Positions 1 to 10,739 of a stretch of DNA of 64,000 nucleotides are shown in pieces (the stretch's first letter is position 1; the number at the start of each line of letters is the position of its first letter). Position numbers and translations under genes: made by a program. The notes beneath the pieces are model-generated. The model was not told where the DNA came from, made no database searches, and worked only from the letters and a program-made list of their open reading frames with translations. The stretch comes from Ifrita kowaldi (lineage: Eukaryota; Chordata; Aves; Passeriformes; Cinclosomatidae), in assembly GCA_013398055.1 (NCBI GenBank), contig VZRS01006711.1:130323-194322 (forward strand), in the 5' to 3' direction.

Positions 1-1703
1 TCTGTTGCAGTAGTGTCCAGGGACTTGCACTCCAAGAGTGATAACACATTTTTGGCTTATCACTGGTGAACACTACGAGCAGCTTGATCCACAGAAACCG
101 CCGAGGCCAGGAGGAGGCTCTTTGCTGTGCTGAGAGGCTTTTTTCCCTCGCCCTTCTCATCAGATTGTGTTTAATAGACTCTTTTTTGGTCGTTTCATCA
201 AAAAATAACACGAGAACAGTGCTTATCTGTGCATAAACACCTAAAAGTGCTCAGTTATTTTAGCCCTCTTCCCCTTTACACCATTCAACAGCTGCTGCCA
301 CTCCTCACACATTTCTCACTGTCCCAGGACAATAAAATAAATAACCTTCCCAGAAAAGCTAACTGGTGAGACACTCCCAGGGGCAGATTTTATTTTCCTG
401 AGTTACATTTCTTTTGAAGAGCCCAAAATGAGTTAACCCAGAATGAACATGAGCCGCCCTCAGCTTAAGACAACCTGCAAACAAGATTGGGTTCCAAAAA
501 GCATTTTTCCCCCTCCTTGTCAGATAAAACAAATGTACTCCTGCTCTGGGTCTGCCTCCTCTGACAGAAGTGTATTTTTTCCACTAAGAGGCAGGATCTA
601 GGCAATTTCAGTCGATTTCACAATAAAAGAACCATTTTAACCACAGAAGGAGGTGTGTGTCCATATGGTGTTGGATGGAAAGTGATAGATCATTTACAAG
701 AACATTCTGCTCAATGTATATTTTCCCCCCTTGTGAATCACAAAACCTATTTAAAAAAAAAAAAAAAAAAGCCAGATTAATTGGAATACATTCCAAACAA
801 AGAATGTATTTGCTGTGTCCCTTCAGTGCCCCAAAGCTGAGAGCCAGCACAGGCAGTTGGATGCTAAATGCTGTCATTTTCCCTTGCTTTTGAGGAATTG
901 AAACATGAGGAATGTCAGCCGAGGTTAATTCACACCAAACAGGTGGAACCATTCCTATTCTCTCTGAACATTAAGCCTGGTGACAGATACTGGTACCCAA
1001 ATAGAACTGCTTTAATTTCCATTGAAAGTTATGGCCAATTTGAGAGAAAGTTTAATTGAATATTCCACACCGTAGGGAAAGATAATAACTAAACTGAACA
1101 GAGAATTCTAAGATTATATCCAGTATAAATGAGAAAAATCCTCTCCTTGTTTGCTGCTGAGGGAATTGCTGCCTGCTCCGTGAGCTGGGGTGTTTTCATA
1201 CAGTGCTACAAGTCGGTTTTTCTTCCAGACAAAACTGCACCTTGGGAAGAGCAGCTCTTCAGAAAAGTGGGAAGTGGAATGGAGAGGACAGCTCAAGGGC
1301 ACGGCTGATTAACACATCAGCCTGCTCCTCAAGGTGAGCAGCTGCATCCCATCCTCCTGAGCAGCAAAGGGCTCCAGTGGATGGCTCACTCCTTATTTTT
1401 TGCCTATCGCTTCTATTAACATCAACTGCAAATGGTGCTAATGGCTTTGAAATTAAAACAAAGAATTTCTTACACCACGCAGTCCTACTACAACTAATTC
1501 CACAGGCTTCTCAATGAACAAGACCCACTAAAGGTGCTTCCCCTTCAAAGAAAAAAAAAATTTAAAAAAAGAGCTATTTTAAAAGTGTATCAAGTGTGGT
1601 TTTTCAGGGAAGGGCCTCGTAGCTCTGCATCCTTGGGGACAGCCCCTTGATACAAGACTGGGCTTCTTTTTCAGCACCTACAGGTCTCCAACAGGTACTG
1701 TGA
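1..1703. other. unique non-coding DNA
   Basis: I see no gene or recognisable repeat here. The sequence is AT-rich with scattered stop codons in all frames. A run of 18 A lies at 753-770 and a shorter A-run at 1551-1560. The short open frames are below 130 codons and carry no domain I recognise. It could be intronic or intergenic; the sequence alone does not separate these. Confidence 0.6.
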
Positions 1704-1918
1704 GCCTCCTGCTGTCCCCTCTGTCCTCCTGCTGTCCCTTCCCTCCTGCTGTCCAAATGTGGAGATATGCTGTCCCCTCTGTCTTCCTGCTGTCCCCTCT
1801 GTCCTCCTGCTGTCCCTTCCCTCCTGCTGTCCCCTCTTGTCCTCCTGCCATCCCTTCTCCTCCTGCCATCCCCTCTTTTTCCTGCCACTCTTCCCTGTCC
1901 CAGCTTGCTGCTGTCCCA
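1704..1918. repeat. C/T-rich minisatellite
   Basis: Imperfect tandem units of about 15-18 bases built on CCTCCTGCTGTCCC, followed by CTCTG or TTC variants. The units are repeated about a dozen times. A short unique interruption around 1757-1768 breaks the array, and the last units drift to CTGCCATCCC. The + strand is almost pure pyrimidine with few purines. Several overlapping open frames on both strands across this block result from the repeat period and are not genes. Confidence 0.85.
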
Positions 1919-2170
1919 AGCCCAGAGAGGTGCCAGCTGACACACAAGTGTCTGATACCCGAGCTCCAAAGCAGTGTCAGACATTCCTCAGAGACCACAG
2001 GGCAGCCACAGAAACCCGGGAGACAGGAAGGGATAAATCTCCCCTCTCCTAAAGGCAGGCGCGGAAGAGCTCCAGCGTTTGAGATGGAGACAGCAGCGCT
2101 TTGATGGCTCTATTTAGGAGTGACCCGGGGACCTGGAGCAGCCTGGATTGAAGGCAGGGTTAAACACAGC

Positions 2171-2725
2171 TGTTGGTATCCAAAGTGCAGGAAATATTCC
2201 TCTGCCTGCTTTAAGAGATTTATCCCCCCTGGACAACACTGGTTTTGACCTCTGTCCATGGAAAAAATTGCCAACGCTCTGGGAAGAGTTTGAATCTAGA
2301 AGGGTTTGAACCAGATGATAGAGTAGTTTGTAGTGGTGTCACAAAGTGAAGAATTTAGAGGTTTTGGGGTTGTTTATGTAGTAAATAGATAAAAGCTAAA
2401 AATGCCAAGATGGAGGACAGTTGTTGTTCTCCAGGGCTCCTTCTCCTTCTTCTACACCGCCATGTCTTGCGGCAAAAGTGATTTAGAGTGATTGCATGAA
2501 AAAATCCGCAGTTCCTGTTCATGCAGGAGCTGGGTTTGTTGGGCATTGGCAGAAAAGTGAAAATATGTTTCTTTTCAAACTTCTATTGGGTCAATTACCT
2601 TTAAAAGGGCCCTGAATTTGTGATAAGCTCTCTTTCGGCGCCCATCTTTTGAGCTCTCTGCAGGGTGCTGTGTCCAGCACTCTGTTTCTCTGATAACGCT
2701 AATTAAAACAACTATCTGAAGCAAA
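2171..2725 (+). mobile_element. solo-type LTR copy 1, 3' end lost in gap
   Basis: This block starts TGTTGGTATCC and is about 95% identical to the LTR at 7096-7749, with roughly 29 differences over 555 bases counted by eye. It keeps the TATA-like TTTAAAAGG (2600-2608) and an ATTAAA polyadenylation-type signal (2702-2707). It is in the same orientation as the 7.1-kb copy. The last ~96 bases of the LTR and the right target-site duplication fall in the N run that begins at 2726. It keeps CpG sites (for example near 2458 and 2469) that have decayed to TG in the 7.1-kb copy. Family placement as class II (ERVK-like) is inferred from the 6-bp TSDs of the other two copies. No internal viral genes are seen next to it. 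Confidence 0.85.
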
Positions 2726-2986
2726 NNNNNNNNNNNNNNNNNNNNNNNNNNNNNNNNNNNNNNNNNNNNNNNNNNNNNNNNNNNNNNNNNNNNNNNNNNN
2801 NNNNNNNNNNNNNNNNNNNNNNNNNNNNNNNNNNNNNNNNNNNNNNNNNNNNNNNNNNNNNNNNNNNNNNNNNNNNNNNNNNNNNNNNNNNNNNNNNNNN
2901 NNNNNNNNNNNNNNNNNNNNNNNNNNNNNNNNNNNNNNNNNNNNNNNNNNNNNNNNNNNNNNNNNNNNNNNNNNNNNNNNNNNNNN
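2726..2986. other. assembly gap (261 N)
   Basis: A run of 261 undetermined bases. It sits between the U5 part of an LTR and a tandem repeat, so the missing DNA probably includes the LTR end, its target-site duplication and more minisatellite units. The true length is unknown. Any open frame drawn across it (2699-3163) has no value. Confidence 0.99.
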
Positions 2987-3089
2987 CCAGCAGTGTGGGA
3001 ATGTCAGCAGTGTGGGAATGCCAGCAGTGTGGGGATCCAGCAGTGTGGGGATCCAGCAGTGTGGGGATCCAGCAGTGTGGGAATGCCAG
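2987..3089. repeat. minisatellite at gap edge
   Basis: Six tandem units of 16-17 bases, CCAGCAGTGTGGGAATG and CCAGCAGTGTGGGGAT types. The array enters directly from the N gap, so its full length is not known. The two unit types are grouped, with GAATG outside and GGGAT in the middle, which suggests local unit amplification. No coding meaning is evident. Confidence 0.9.
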
Positions 3090-6000
3090 GAGCCAGCACC
3101 CAAACGCCAGCGGCGGCTCCGGGAGCTCCGTGAGGCCTCTCCCTCAGCCGGTGCCCCAGCCATGGCCCAGCTTCTCCCAGTGACATGCCACGTGGTTAAT
3201 TACAGCAAAGGCCATCGAGGCAGCTGCTTCCACATGAAATGCTGCTACCTGATCACAGACACAAATGTGGAGATTCCCTGTGCCCTACACACAAATGTGG
3301 AGATTCCCTGTGCCTCTCTGCCGGGCCCACACAGCTGGGAGAGGCGATTCCCAGCGCAGCACAACGAGTGATCTGTCCTACAACAAACCCCTCATTTGAC
3401 AGGATGCAATTTGTGTTCTCCTAGCAAGCCAACAGCCTGACTATCATCACAGATGTTCCCTTCAGTATCCCACAAAAGCACATTGCTCCGGTGCTGCAGA
3501 AAATCACAAATTTCTTCACCGCGCAGCCTCTTCCCTGAGCCATCACAGCCAACAGCAGGAAAATAAACAGAGGAACTCACAGTGCTCTGTTGAGGACAGA
3601 ATCAGCCCACGACAGAGCTGTGAGTAAGTATAAACCAATAGGAATAATCAGATTAATACAATGCTAATGGTGCTACCACCAGGGCTGGGTGTTCTTGCAT
3701 AGAGCTGTTTGGGAATAGAAATGTTTCAAAGGCCTGTGCTAATTACCTATTGATTTATTAGCAAAATGTGAGGTGCTGATACGATTGCTGTCTGCCAAGA
3801 ACACACATCATTACTGTAAAACTTTCAGCTGTCTGGAGTATGACAGGGACTATAAAGCAGATACATAAAAAAAAAAAGCAGAAGTAGTTGGTTACATGAG
3901 CATATTCTAAAGCCACATATTTCCTTTCCACAATACCTCCCTGCAATTCAATGGATTTGAATCTCTGATGTAATAAGGAAGGTGTGTAAGAGCCAGGTTA
4001 ACAAATGCCATCCTCCCCACCCCATCAGCGGACAGGCAAAGTTATGAAACGTAGTGAAAAAGCCTCTTTCCTTTAAAATCCCAAAGCCTTAGAAAGGACA
4101 AGTCTCCAGGGCAATAACCTATAATCTCTGTCTCATCTATTGCTGGAAAAACAAAGACAACTTTGGCAGTGTGTCCAGGCTCTCAATTGATTGAGGAGCC
4201 AAAGCCTGCAGAGAGCTTCAAGGTGAAAGGAGCTCTCTGGCGCTTCGCTTCAAGGTGAAGGCTCTTTTCTCTCTTCAGGTTTAAGCACATTAGCCACTGT
4301 CAGAAGGAAAGCTGAGCCCTGCCAACTCTTTATCCAGCTATTTACAGAGAGGTTTAGGCCAGGCCTTCCCTTCTCAAATATTTGTGAATAAGCAGATGGA
4401 ATTACCAGGGCCTCGTGAGCTCGCCGGGAAGAGGAAGGAATTATCAGCCTGGCACGCTGGGAGCCAAGCACCTGTAACTTAATTTGCACCATGGCACCGG
4501 TCAGGAAATGCACATGGGGTGCTTCAGGCTGTCAAGGGGCACTGGAAATCTGCCTGTTCTGGGTCACGGGCACACAGTCTGCAATTAGGGCAAGGAAACA
4601 CAAGCTGGGTCCAAGGGAATCCATCAGGGATTCCAACCAACAGGCACAGAACTGTTAAACCCTGAACAAAGCAGAGACTAAAACACCTCTTTGTTAACTC
4701 AGTCCACAGTGTGCACATTTCTCCTTGGCTGCTCGGTTTGGGCAGTTCTGGAGCATTTCCAAGTCCCTGAGACAATGCTGCAACAGGACAAAAGTGACAA
4801 GGTTCCATCATCTCCATCTGATGGAGGTTTGTTTTCTCCCTATTTTGGAAAAAAAAAAAAAACCCAACTAGAATTAAACTGTGAACACACTCCTTTCTAT
4901 CACAGAGCACTGGCACAGGCAAGTTTTAAGCATCTCATTACAAATGTTACAGTCTGCATTTTTCTTACTATTTCTAAGTTGTTCAGCCCTTGCCTTAAGA
5001 AGAAAGGACAATATTTCAAGAAATTAAGAAATAAGAAATTAAAAGATAACTGAAAGAATGGAGAGAGAGGGAAACCTCATGCTTATCATGTTATAAATCT
5101 GTATTTTTGGGGCAAAATTTTCAGCATCAGCTTCTAACGGTCTGATGCAAGACTGATGGCATCCTGGGCATCTGGGGTTTACAAAGCACCAAGATATTTA
5201 GGAAGAGAGAAGGACTTCTCCTTTGGAGTTATACAGAGAGGTAAACCCAAGCCCTTCCTTGCCAGGCACTGCACATCCCAGTGCTGGGCAGGCTCCTGAC
5301 CCTGGACAGGAAAACCTCACTCGCTTTTCACTGCTGCTGAAGCAAGAAAGTGTTTAATCCTGTAAACAGGATCCAAGGCTGTAATCTCCAGGTGGTTCTG
5401 TTCCATAAATGGATTTAAGGCATTTGAAGTCTGCTGTCGGGACACCGGGCTGGCAGCTCAGCTGCTCTAACTCTCCATAACTTCATTGCAGTCGCTGGAA
5501 TTGCTCCAATTCAGGGCACATTTGAGGAGCTGCCCTTCAATTTTTGCATTGTTAGTTTTTCAAAATGTTTCTGCAACCCTCAGCAGAGCAGGAGCAAAAG
5601 CCAATCCCAGTCTCCAGCAGGAAATTCCCCACACAGAGGAACACAGAGGGTACCTGCTGTGGCTCTGGAAGCTGGGACACACCAGCACTGGCAGCCACTG
5701 CACGGCCACCCCACCACAGGCACTCCCCAACCCTAAAAGTCACCTCTTATCCCCATTTTTCTGCTGGGTCCTCCCTGCAGAGGGACCAAACCCTCCATGC
5801 AAAGACAGACACACAAACACCAGACCCCACACAAACCCAGCCTTAAAATTAACACCACTAAACGCCAAACTGAGGGAGGCTTAAATAAAGTTCTCAGAGT
5901 TCAATCAGCAAAACATCAAAGGAGCAGCCAGGAGTACAATTTGTACAATCTGCCCATGGATAACATGTATTCCTTTAATTTTTTTAAATGTTATGAACTT

Positions 6001-6342
6001 TTGAATATCACAGCAGGGAAAAGATATCAGTAATAGCTGTCAAAACCCTGACTTATGACTTCTTACACCTCAATTTAGCACTCTCCAGACCTGCTTGGTT
6101 TGATGGCATTTGTGAGGAGAGCCTTTCTTCCTTCTGCTGTCACACGAGCAGGTTAAGCTTTCAAACACTCTTCGCTCACCTCTAAAGGGCAGCACGATGG
6201 GGATGCCCCAGAGACAGAGCTCACCTCCAGTGGTCCATTTTTAACTCCCATACCCGGCTCAGCTTTGGGAAGAGAAGCTCCTTTTTGTGGTGTTTCAATA
6301 ACAGCAGAAAACTGCTCCTGGAAACAGTCTTTAATGCAATAC
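3090..6342. other. unique non-coding DNA
   Basis: I see no supported gene in this stretch. It holds one 30-base tandem duplication (listed separately), short A-runs (for example 4851-4862) and alternating AT-rich and mildly GC-rich sequence. Frames of 120-132 codons (for example around 4524-4922 and 5486-5884) contain no recognisable domain and are at chance length for this base composition. Confidence 0.55.
3259..3316. repeat. 30-base tandem duplication
   Basis: The string ACACAAATGTGGAGATTCCC and its continuation CTGTGCC occur at 3259 and again at 3289, a period of 30 bases, with almost no divergence. This is a recent small duplication. Because the period is a multiple of three, it appears as a repeated peptide in one overlapping open frame, which is not evidence for coding. 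Confidence 0.9.
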
Positions 6343-6595
6343 AAGGAAATGGCCTTAAGTTGTGCCAGGGAAGGTTTAGATGGGATCTTAGGAAAAATAT
6401 CTTCACTGAAAGGTGGTCAGGCACTGAACAGGCTGTGCAGGGAAGGGGTGGAGTCACCATCCTCAGGAGTGTTCAGAAGGGTGTGGATGTGACATCTGGG
6501 GACATGGGGTCGGGGTGGGTTCGGCAGTGCTGGGGAATGGTTGGACTAGATGGTCTTAGAGGGCTTTTCCAACCTCAACAATTCCGTGATTGGAT
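6343..6595 (+). mobile_element. CR1 LINE 3' fragment (older subfamily)
   Basis: This matches the 3' non-coding end of avian CR1 retrotransposons as I know it. It contains a GTGCCAGGGAAGGTTTAGATG-type block, CTTCACTGAAAGG, CAGGCACTGAACAGGCTG, then GGTTGGACTAGATGGTCTTA and CTTTTCCAACCTCAACAATTC. It ends at the usual 8-base-repeat tail (ATTCCGTGATTGGATG). It is 5'-truncated, as nearly all CR1 copies are, and carries no reverse-transcriptase frame. Confidence 0.85.
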
Positions 6596-7089
6596 GACAT
6601 CAAAGAGCCTCAATTTCCCAACAGAGCCTTTCCCAAGGGCAAAATTTAATTTTTCTTTGCTTACAAAGACTTTGGCTCCTCACCCAGAGAGCGCTCTCAC
6701 AACACCGTGCAAAATGCAGCGAGCTGGGAGCCAACAGCTCTGGTTAGACTGAGCTTTTCCTTCCAAAGAGATGCACAGCAGCAAACCTGCCTGTGACAGC
6801 ACTGCCACGGGCTGCACCCCTCCCAGGGCTCCCCCAGGGCAGCGGGGAGCACGGCAAGCACCCCAGCCCCACTGCCAGGCTCACGGCTCTGCTGTCCCCT
6901 GCCTGTCCCACAGCACCCCGAGGCACCCAGCACAAACACAGCAACCACAGCCCCAGAGATGAGACAGAGCAAGGTGACCCCGGGAGGAGCCTCTTGTTCT
7001 GCTGTGAGACACAGAGGAGAGCAGGGAAAGCTCAGACGAGGTGTGCTGCAGGGAAATGGCTGCAGGGATACCCTCAAAGCCCAGTATTA
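6596..7089. other. unique non-coding DNA, GC-rich in part
   Basis: About 500 bases between a CR1 fragment and an LTR. The centre (about 6790-6960) is C-rich with overlapping open frames on both strands, which is expected from low stop-codon density. I recognise nothing coding here. Confidence 0.5.
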
Positions 7090-7095
7090 ACCAGG

Positions 7096-7749
7096 TGTTG
7101 GTATCCAAAGTGCAGGGGATATTCCTCTGCCTGTTTTGAAAGATTTATCCCCCCTGGATAACACTTGTTTTGACCTCTGTCCATGGAAAAAATTGCCAAC
7201 ACTCTGGGAAGAGTTTGAATCTAGAAGGGTTTGAACCAGATGATAGAATAGTTTGTAGTGGTGTCACAGGGTGAAGAATTTAGAGGTTTTGGGGTTGTTT
7301 ATGTAGTAAATAGATAAAAGCTAAAAATGCCAAGATGGAGGACAGTTGTTGTTCTCCAGGGCTGCTTCTCCTTCTTCTACACCTGCATGTCTTGTGGCAG
7401 AAGTGATTTCGAATGATTGGATGAAAAAATTCCGCAGTTCCTGTCCACGCAGGAGCTGGGTTTGTTGGGCATTGGCAGAAAAGTGAAAATATGTTTCGTT
7501 TCAAACTTCTATTGGGTCAATTACCTTTAAAAGGGCCAAGAATTTGTGATAAGCTCTCCTTTTCGGCGCCCATCTTTTGAACTCTCTGCAGGGTGCTGTG
7601 TCCAGCACTCTGTTTCTCTGATAAAGCTGATTAAAACAACTATCTGAAGCAAAGAATCCGAAGACTCCTCTCGTCTTTTCAACTTTCTGGCCAGGACTCT
7701 GTGAACCTCCTCTGTCGGGGGAGTCACACACCTCACAGTAAAAGTGATA
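7096..7749 (+). mobile_element. complete solo LTR, copy 2
   Basis: This is a 654-bp element flanked by a perfect 6-bp target-site duplication, ACCAGG, at 7090-7095 and 7750-7755. It begins TGTTGGTATCC and ends GTAAAAGTGATA. A TATA-like TTTAAAAGG is at 7526-7534 and an ATTAAA signal at 7630-7635, about 100 bases downstream. That layout fits U3, R and U5 in the + direction. No internal region is attached, so it is a solo LTR left by recombination between two LTRs. A 6-bp TSD is typical of class II (ERVK, beta-retrovirus-like) elements; this family assignment is inference. The ends are TG and TA, not TG and CA. Confidence 0.9.
7526..7635 (+). promoter_or_regulatory. putative LTR promoter and poly(A) signals
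   Basis: TTTAAAAGG (7526-7534) is a TATA-like box, and ATTAAA (7630-7635) is a common variant of the AATAAA polyadenylation signal. Both are conserved in all three LTR copies of the window (2600/2702, and on the minus strand 21303-21312 and 21204-21209). They define the likely U3/R/U5 direction. Whether any copy is still transcribed cannot be told. Confidence 0.45.
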
Positions 7750-7755
7750 ACCAGG

Positions 7756-9140
7756 AGAGCGAGGCAGGAGTTAAATGGAGGGGGATCACGTGTATTTCCC
7801 TAATCTGATCAAGGCCTGTTACTTTATAATTAAAACCAGAATTTATTTTATTGTGCAACAAGAAATGGTGGTTTACTGCGTTGGTGTGATCGACACAGAA
7901 TGAAATAAAGTGAAATAAATCAGTCACTATGCAAAGTCCACTTCTGCCAAGCCAGTACAATGCCAAAGCCTTACAGAAGTCATAGATTAGAACTACGGCG
8001 CAAAATAAATGTTATTCCTGCCTGAGTTTTAATATAAAAAGCCCAAAGTATCAGGGAGATGCCAAAATAGGAGCTGACTTGCATCATTCATCTGAATGTC
8101 TGACTTGGGCAATTGGGACACAAGCAGAGTTGTAGTGGTTTGTTTTTCTCTTTTGGTAAATTACAAGTCAGAAGTTAAAAGCAAGAAAATTAACGAAAAT
8201 CATGTAATTTCATTCTAGAGCAGAGAAGGCTTAATGGGTAATCGAAATAATGTGCACTGCTTCAGCAATTTTTTCATTACAATTGCAAAAAATAATGGCT
8301 TTCTGTGTTTTGAAAATTAAGGATTATACTGGATTGGGAACACACTATGAAAAGCCCAATTTTTATTTTTTTTTTAGAAGCCTCAAAGACCAATAAGAAT
8401 TTCTGTAAGCAGCCCTTTATCTGGGACAGAGAGCTTGGGTTTTAACTTTCCTCCAGCAAGCACAGCAGCACACTCCATAACGAGAAATGTGCAGGCACAG
8501 TAATTAACCAGGGAATAGCTCTTTATGGATCACTCTGCTGCCTGGGCAGGGCATTCTTCTGCGAGCAGCAAGAATTCAAAGCCATGGAGTTCCTCTTGAC
8601 CCATTTGCTGCTCAAACCATCACATCTGAGAGAGTTCCAGCTCTGTGGCTGTGGGGAAGTTTGTAAGAGTGCTGAGGAAGTGGCCGAAAGCAGCTCAAAG
8701 ACGTGAAAACAAACATAAAGACATGAAAACAAACATAAAGACATGAAAACAAACATATTTCTTAAAAACTACTGTCTTTTTAAATATGCAAGAGATGGGA
8801 ATGATAATATAGAATTAATACATGGGGGAATAGACATCAAAATTAGTGCTGGGCTTTCTGCTGATGCACTTTAGGAGCTGCAGCAGCACAGAAGGAAGTG
8901 CCCAGCCAAGTAAAGGATGGTTTCTTTGAGGTGGGTTTGGCTACGTGGTTTCATAGCTCAAAGCACATTTGGTACCCTCAGACCTTAATTAAACACACAC
9001 ACCCTTCATTCTTCACTCATAATCTGTCTCACATAGCAAAGAAAGATCTTTGTCAGTGTTGGAAACGCAAACATCCCTCAAACCTGGTTGTGTTCATTCT
9101 GCACCAGCATAAGGTACACCCTTCCTGCTTTGTTATGGGA
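7756..9140. other. unique non-coding DNA
   Basis: AT-rich DNA without a supported gene. A 20-base tandem repeat lies at 8701-8756. The stretch 8150-8350 is particularly AT-rich with TAAT and ATTA motifs and no repeat signature, so it may be a conserved non-coding element, but this is not proven. Confidence 0.5.
8701..8756. repeat. 20-base tandem repeat, 2.8 units
   Basis: The unit ACATGAAAACAAACATAAAG (first copy ACGTG) is repeated at 8701, 8721 and 8741 with one mismatch. There are no spacers between units, so this is a simple tandem repeat and not a CRISPR array. Confidence 0.92.
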
Positions 9141-9274
9141 TGATGGATGGCTTTGGGTGGGAATGGCCCTCAAAGCCCATCCAGTGCCATCCCTGCCACA
9201 GGCAGGGACACCTTCCACTGTCCCAGGCTGCTCCAAGCCCCGTCCAGCCTGGCCTTGGACATTGCCAGGGATGA
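9141..9274 (-). mobile_element. CR1 LINE 3' fragment
   Basis: Read on the minus strand, this is the standard 3' end of a young-type avian CR1. The + strand shows GGGTGGGAATGGCCCTCAAA, then CCATCCAGTGCCATCCCTGC, CAGGGACACCTTCCACTGTC, CCAGGCTGCTCCAAGCCCC and TCCAGCCTGGCCTTGGACA. It breaks off after CATTGCCAGGGATG, so it is a short 5'-truncated copy. Confidence 0.9.
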
Positions 9275-9290
9275 GGAACCCTAAAAAACC

Positions 9291-9720
9291 TGTTAAAACA
9301 ATGAGTTAATGCCGACTTTGCTGACACCTCAGCAGGCTTCTGGTCTGTCTGTCCAATCAACATCCTCTAATTAAGGACTGTTTTCCCTATATTAAGTCAA
9401 CTACCAATTAACTACTACATCCTCCCACACTCTACTTAGAAGCGTGTAAGCTGTTCATGGTTTTTGTTAGTGTAGCTACGATCTGAACTTCTTTTTGAAC
9501 TTTTATGTAAACTTCTCCTTGACTCTTTACTCAGCACAAACATCCCCTTGGCTTCTCCCAAGTAAGCCAAAGCCTGCTGGGCTCCTGCTGCAGCAGCATG
9601 GCTTTGTTTATGTCTAGGAAAGAATTAAAAGCATTTTACCAGTAAAGAACAAATGTTTGCAGTGCAGAGTGTGCTGTGCCCGTGTTTGCACGGCGCAGCA
9701 AGGCAGGGAATGTATCCCTT
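9291..9720 (+). other. possible LTR-like element, unclassified
   Basis: This stretch starts TGTTAAAACAATG right after a truncated CR1. It has an internal AATTAAAAGC (near 9623) followed by a G/T-rich part (TGTTTGCAGTGCAGAGTGTG), an order like U3, poly(A) signal, U5. I could not find a matching target-site duplication or a second copy in the window, so the call rests on layout and on a general resemblance to avian LTRs. It could equally be unique sequence. Confidence 0.25.
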
Positions 9721-9989
9721 CAACATTTCCCTAATCCCGTGGACGATCTTTCGTCTTGCTGGGTTTAGTCAATGAACACACAGCAAGCTCCTGCTTAAAC
9801 AAAGCAAGTTCTCCCTCCTGAAGGAGCTCTGAGCACACGACCCACAGCCCATAATGGGCACGTTCCCTGTGTCCCATACAGGCACCAGCAGTTTGCCTGG
9901 AAAACTCATTTCCCCCCCAAAGCCCCCCCTGCAGCTCCTACCTCCTCTCCTACAGCTGCTCCACCAACCTCCAATTCACAAAAGCAGAA

Positions 9990-10270
9990 CCTCTTTAGAA
10001 CCAAAATAAATACTAATCTTAAATTCAATGTACCCTGACAGCAAATAAGTTTGCTGTGCTTACTTCAGCATGAATAAAAAGCCCGCAAGGAGACTCCTAC
10101 ATAAGAGTATATTTACAAGTTCCATTACCCACTGGAGAGATTGATGTAATAAACCCATAATAAAAAGCCTCGTGTTATGGATTTCTCTAATGTTTCTTAT
10201 CAAACAGCCTGTATTATCTTGGCTTGTGTATTCAATTTAAAATAGGTTTGCAGTAAGTGCCTGAGAGCTG
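9990..10270. promoter_or_regulatory. candidate conserved non-coding element
   Basis: About 280 bases of AT-rich sequence with no repeat signature. It contains AATAAATACTAATC, CATGAATAAAAAGCC, GTAATAAACCCATAATAAAA and TTATCAAACAGCC. These resemble clusters of homeodomain, MEF2-like and GATA-like sites as found in vertebrate developmental enhancers. Base composition and motif density are what I see; enhancer function is inference, and no gene can be assigned. Confidence 0.25.
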
Positions 10271-10739
10271 GAGGTCATTTTCCCTGAGTTTTCTGACACG
10301 CCGGGGTGTGCAGTGTCTTTTCCTGCCCTGGGAAGCTGAAAGCAGTTTGGAGCTCGGTCGAGAGCAGTTTACAAACAGGCAGATGATGAATCCAAGAGAA
10401 GAAGAGTGGGAATGCATTACCTGAACTCCTGTTCACACCTCCCAGCCCCGGCAGAGCTCCTCGGGGCACAGCAACCACCACCGTTTATTGTTCTGACTAA
10501 ACAGAAGAGCGCAGTTGTCTGAGACGAAACCCATCCACAGAAATTGTTTTGCCACCAATTGTCACCTCATTTGTGTTTCATCCTGGCTGGCAGCAGCACA
10601 GCCCAAGTGTTCCCCGGGACCTGCACGCTGCCTGCCTTGGGTCTGCTGCAGTGACTTCACCTTTTCGGTAAAAATAGCCCAGAATTGGGCCAACAGACGC
10701 GGTGTTTGGAAGTGGAAGCAATAGCTAAGCACTTGTACC

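Larger units (their letters stand above)
7090..7755. repeat. 6-bp target-site duplication flanking LTR copy 2
   Basis: ACCAGG occurs immediately before the TGTTGG start (7090-7095) and immediately after the GTGATA end (7750-7755). The match extends by chance to TAACCAGG because the element ends in TA. The third copy of the family shows that TA belongs to the element. Confidence 0.88.

Noticed and set aside
2699..3163. Frame across the N gap
   Set aside because: Most of its codons are undetermined bases, and the rest is LTR and minisatellite.
2355..7504. Arginine-rich minus-strand frames in LTR copies 1 and 2 (2355-2546 and 7280-7504) as a viral accessory gene
   Set aside because: They run antisense to the direction given by the TATA-like and ATTAAA signals, are only 63-74 codons long, and simply mirror the identity of the two LTRs. 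Copy 3 does not keep the frame.
2171..7749. LTR copies 1 and 2 as the two ends of one provirus
   Set aside because: They are in the same orientation 4.9 kb apart, but copy 2 has its own perfect TSD (ACCAGG) on both sides, and the left flank of copy 1 (CACAGC) does not match the right flank of copy 2. The DNA between holds a CR1 fragment and no viral gene.
7096..7749. DNA transposon with an 8-bp TSD (TAACCAGG) instead of an LTR
   Set aside because: Copy 3 shows that TA belongs to the element and that its duplication is 6 bp. There are no terminal inverted repeats, and LTR signals are present.
8701..8756. CRISPR-like array
   Set aside because: The units are contiguous with no spacers, and the window is vertebrate DNA. 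It is a simple tandem repeat.
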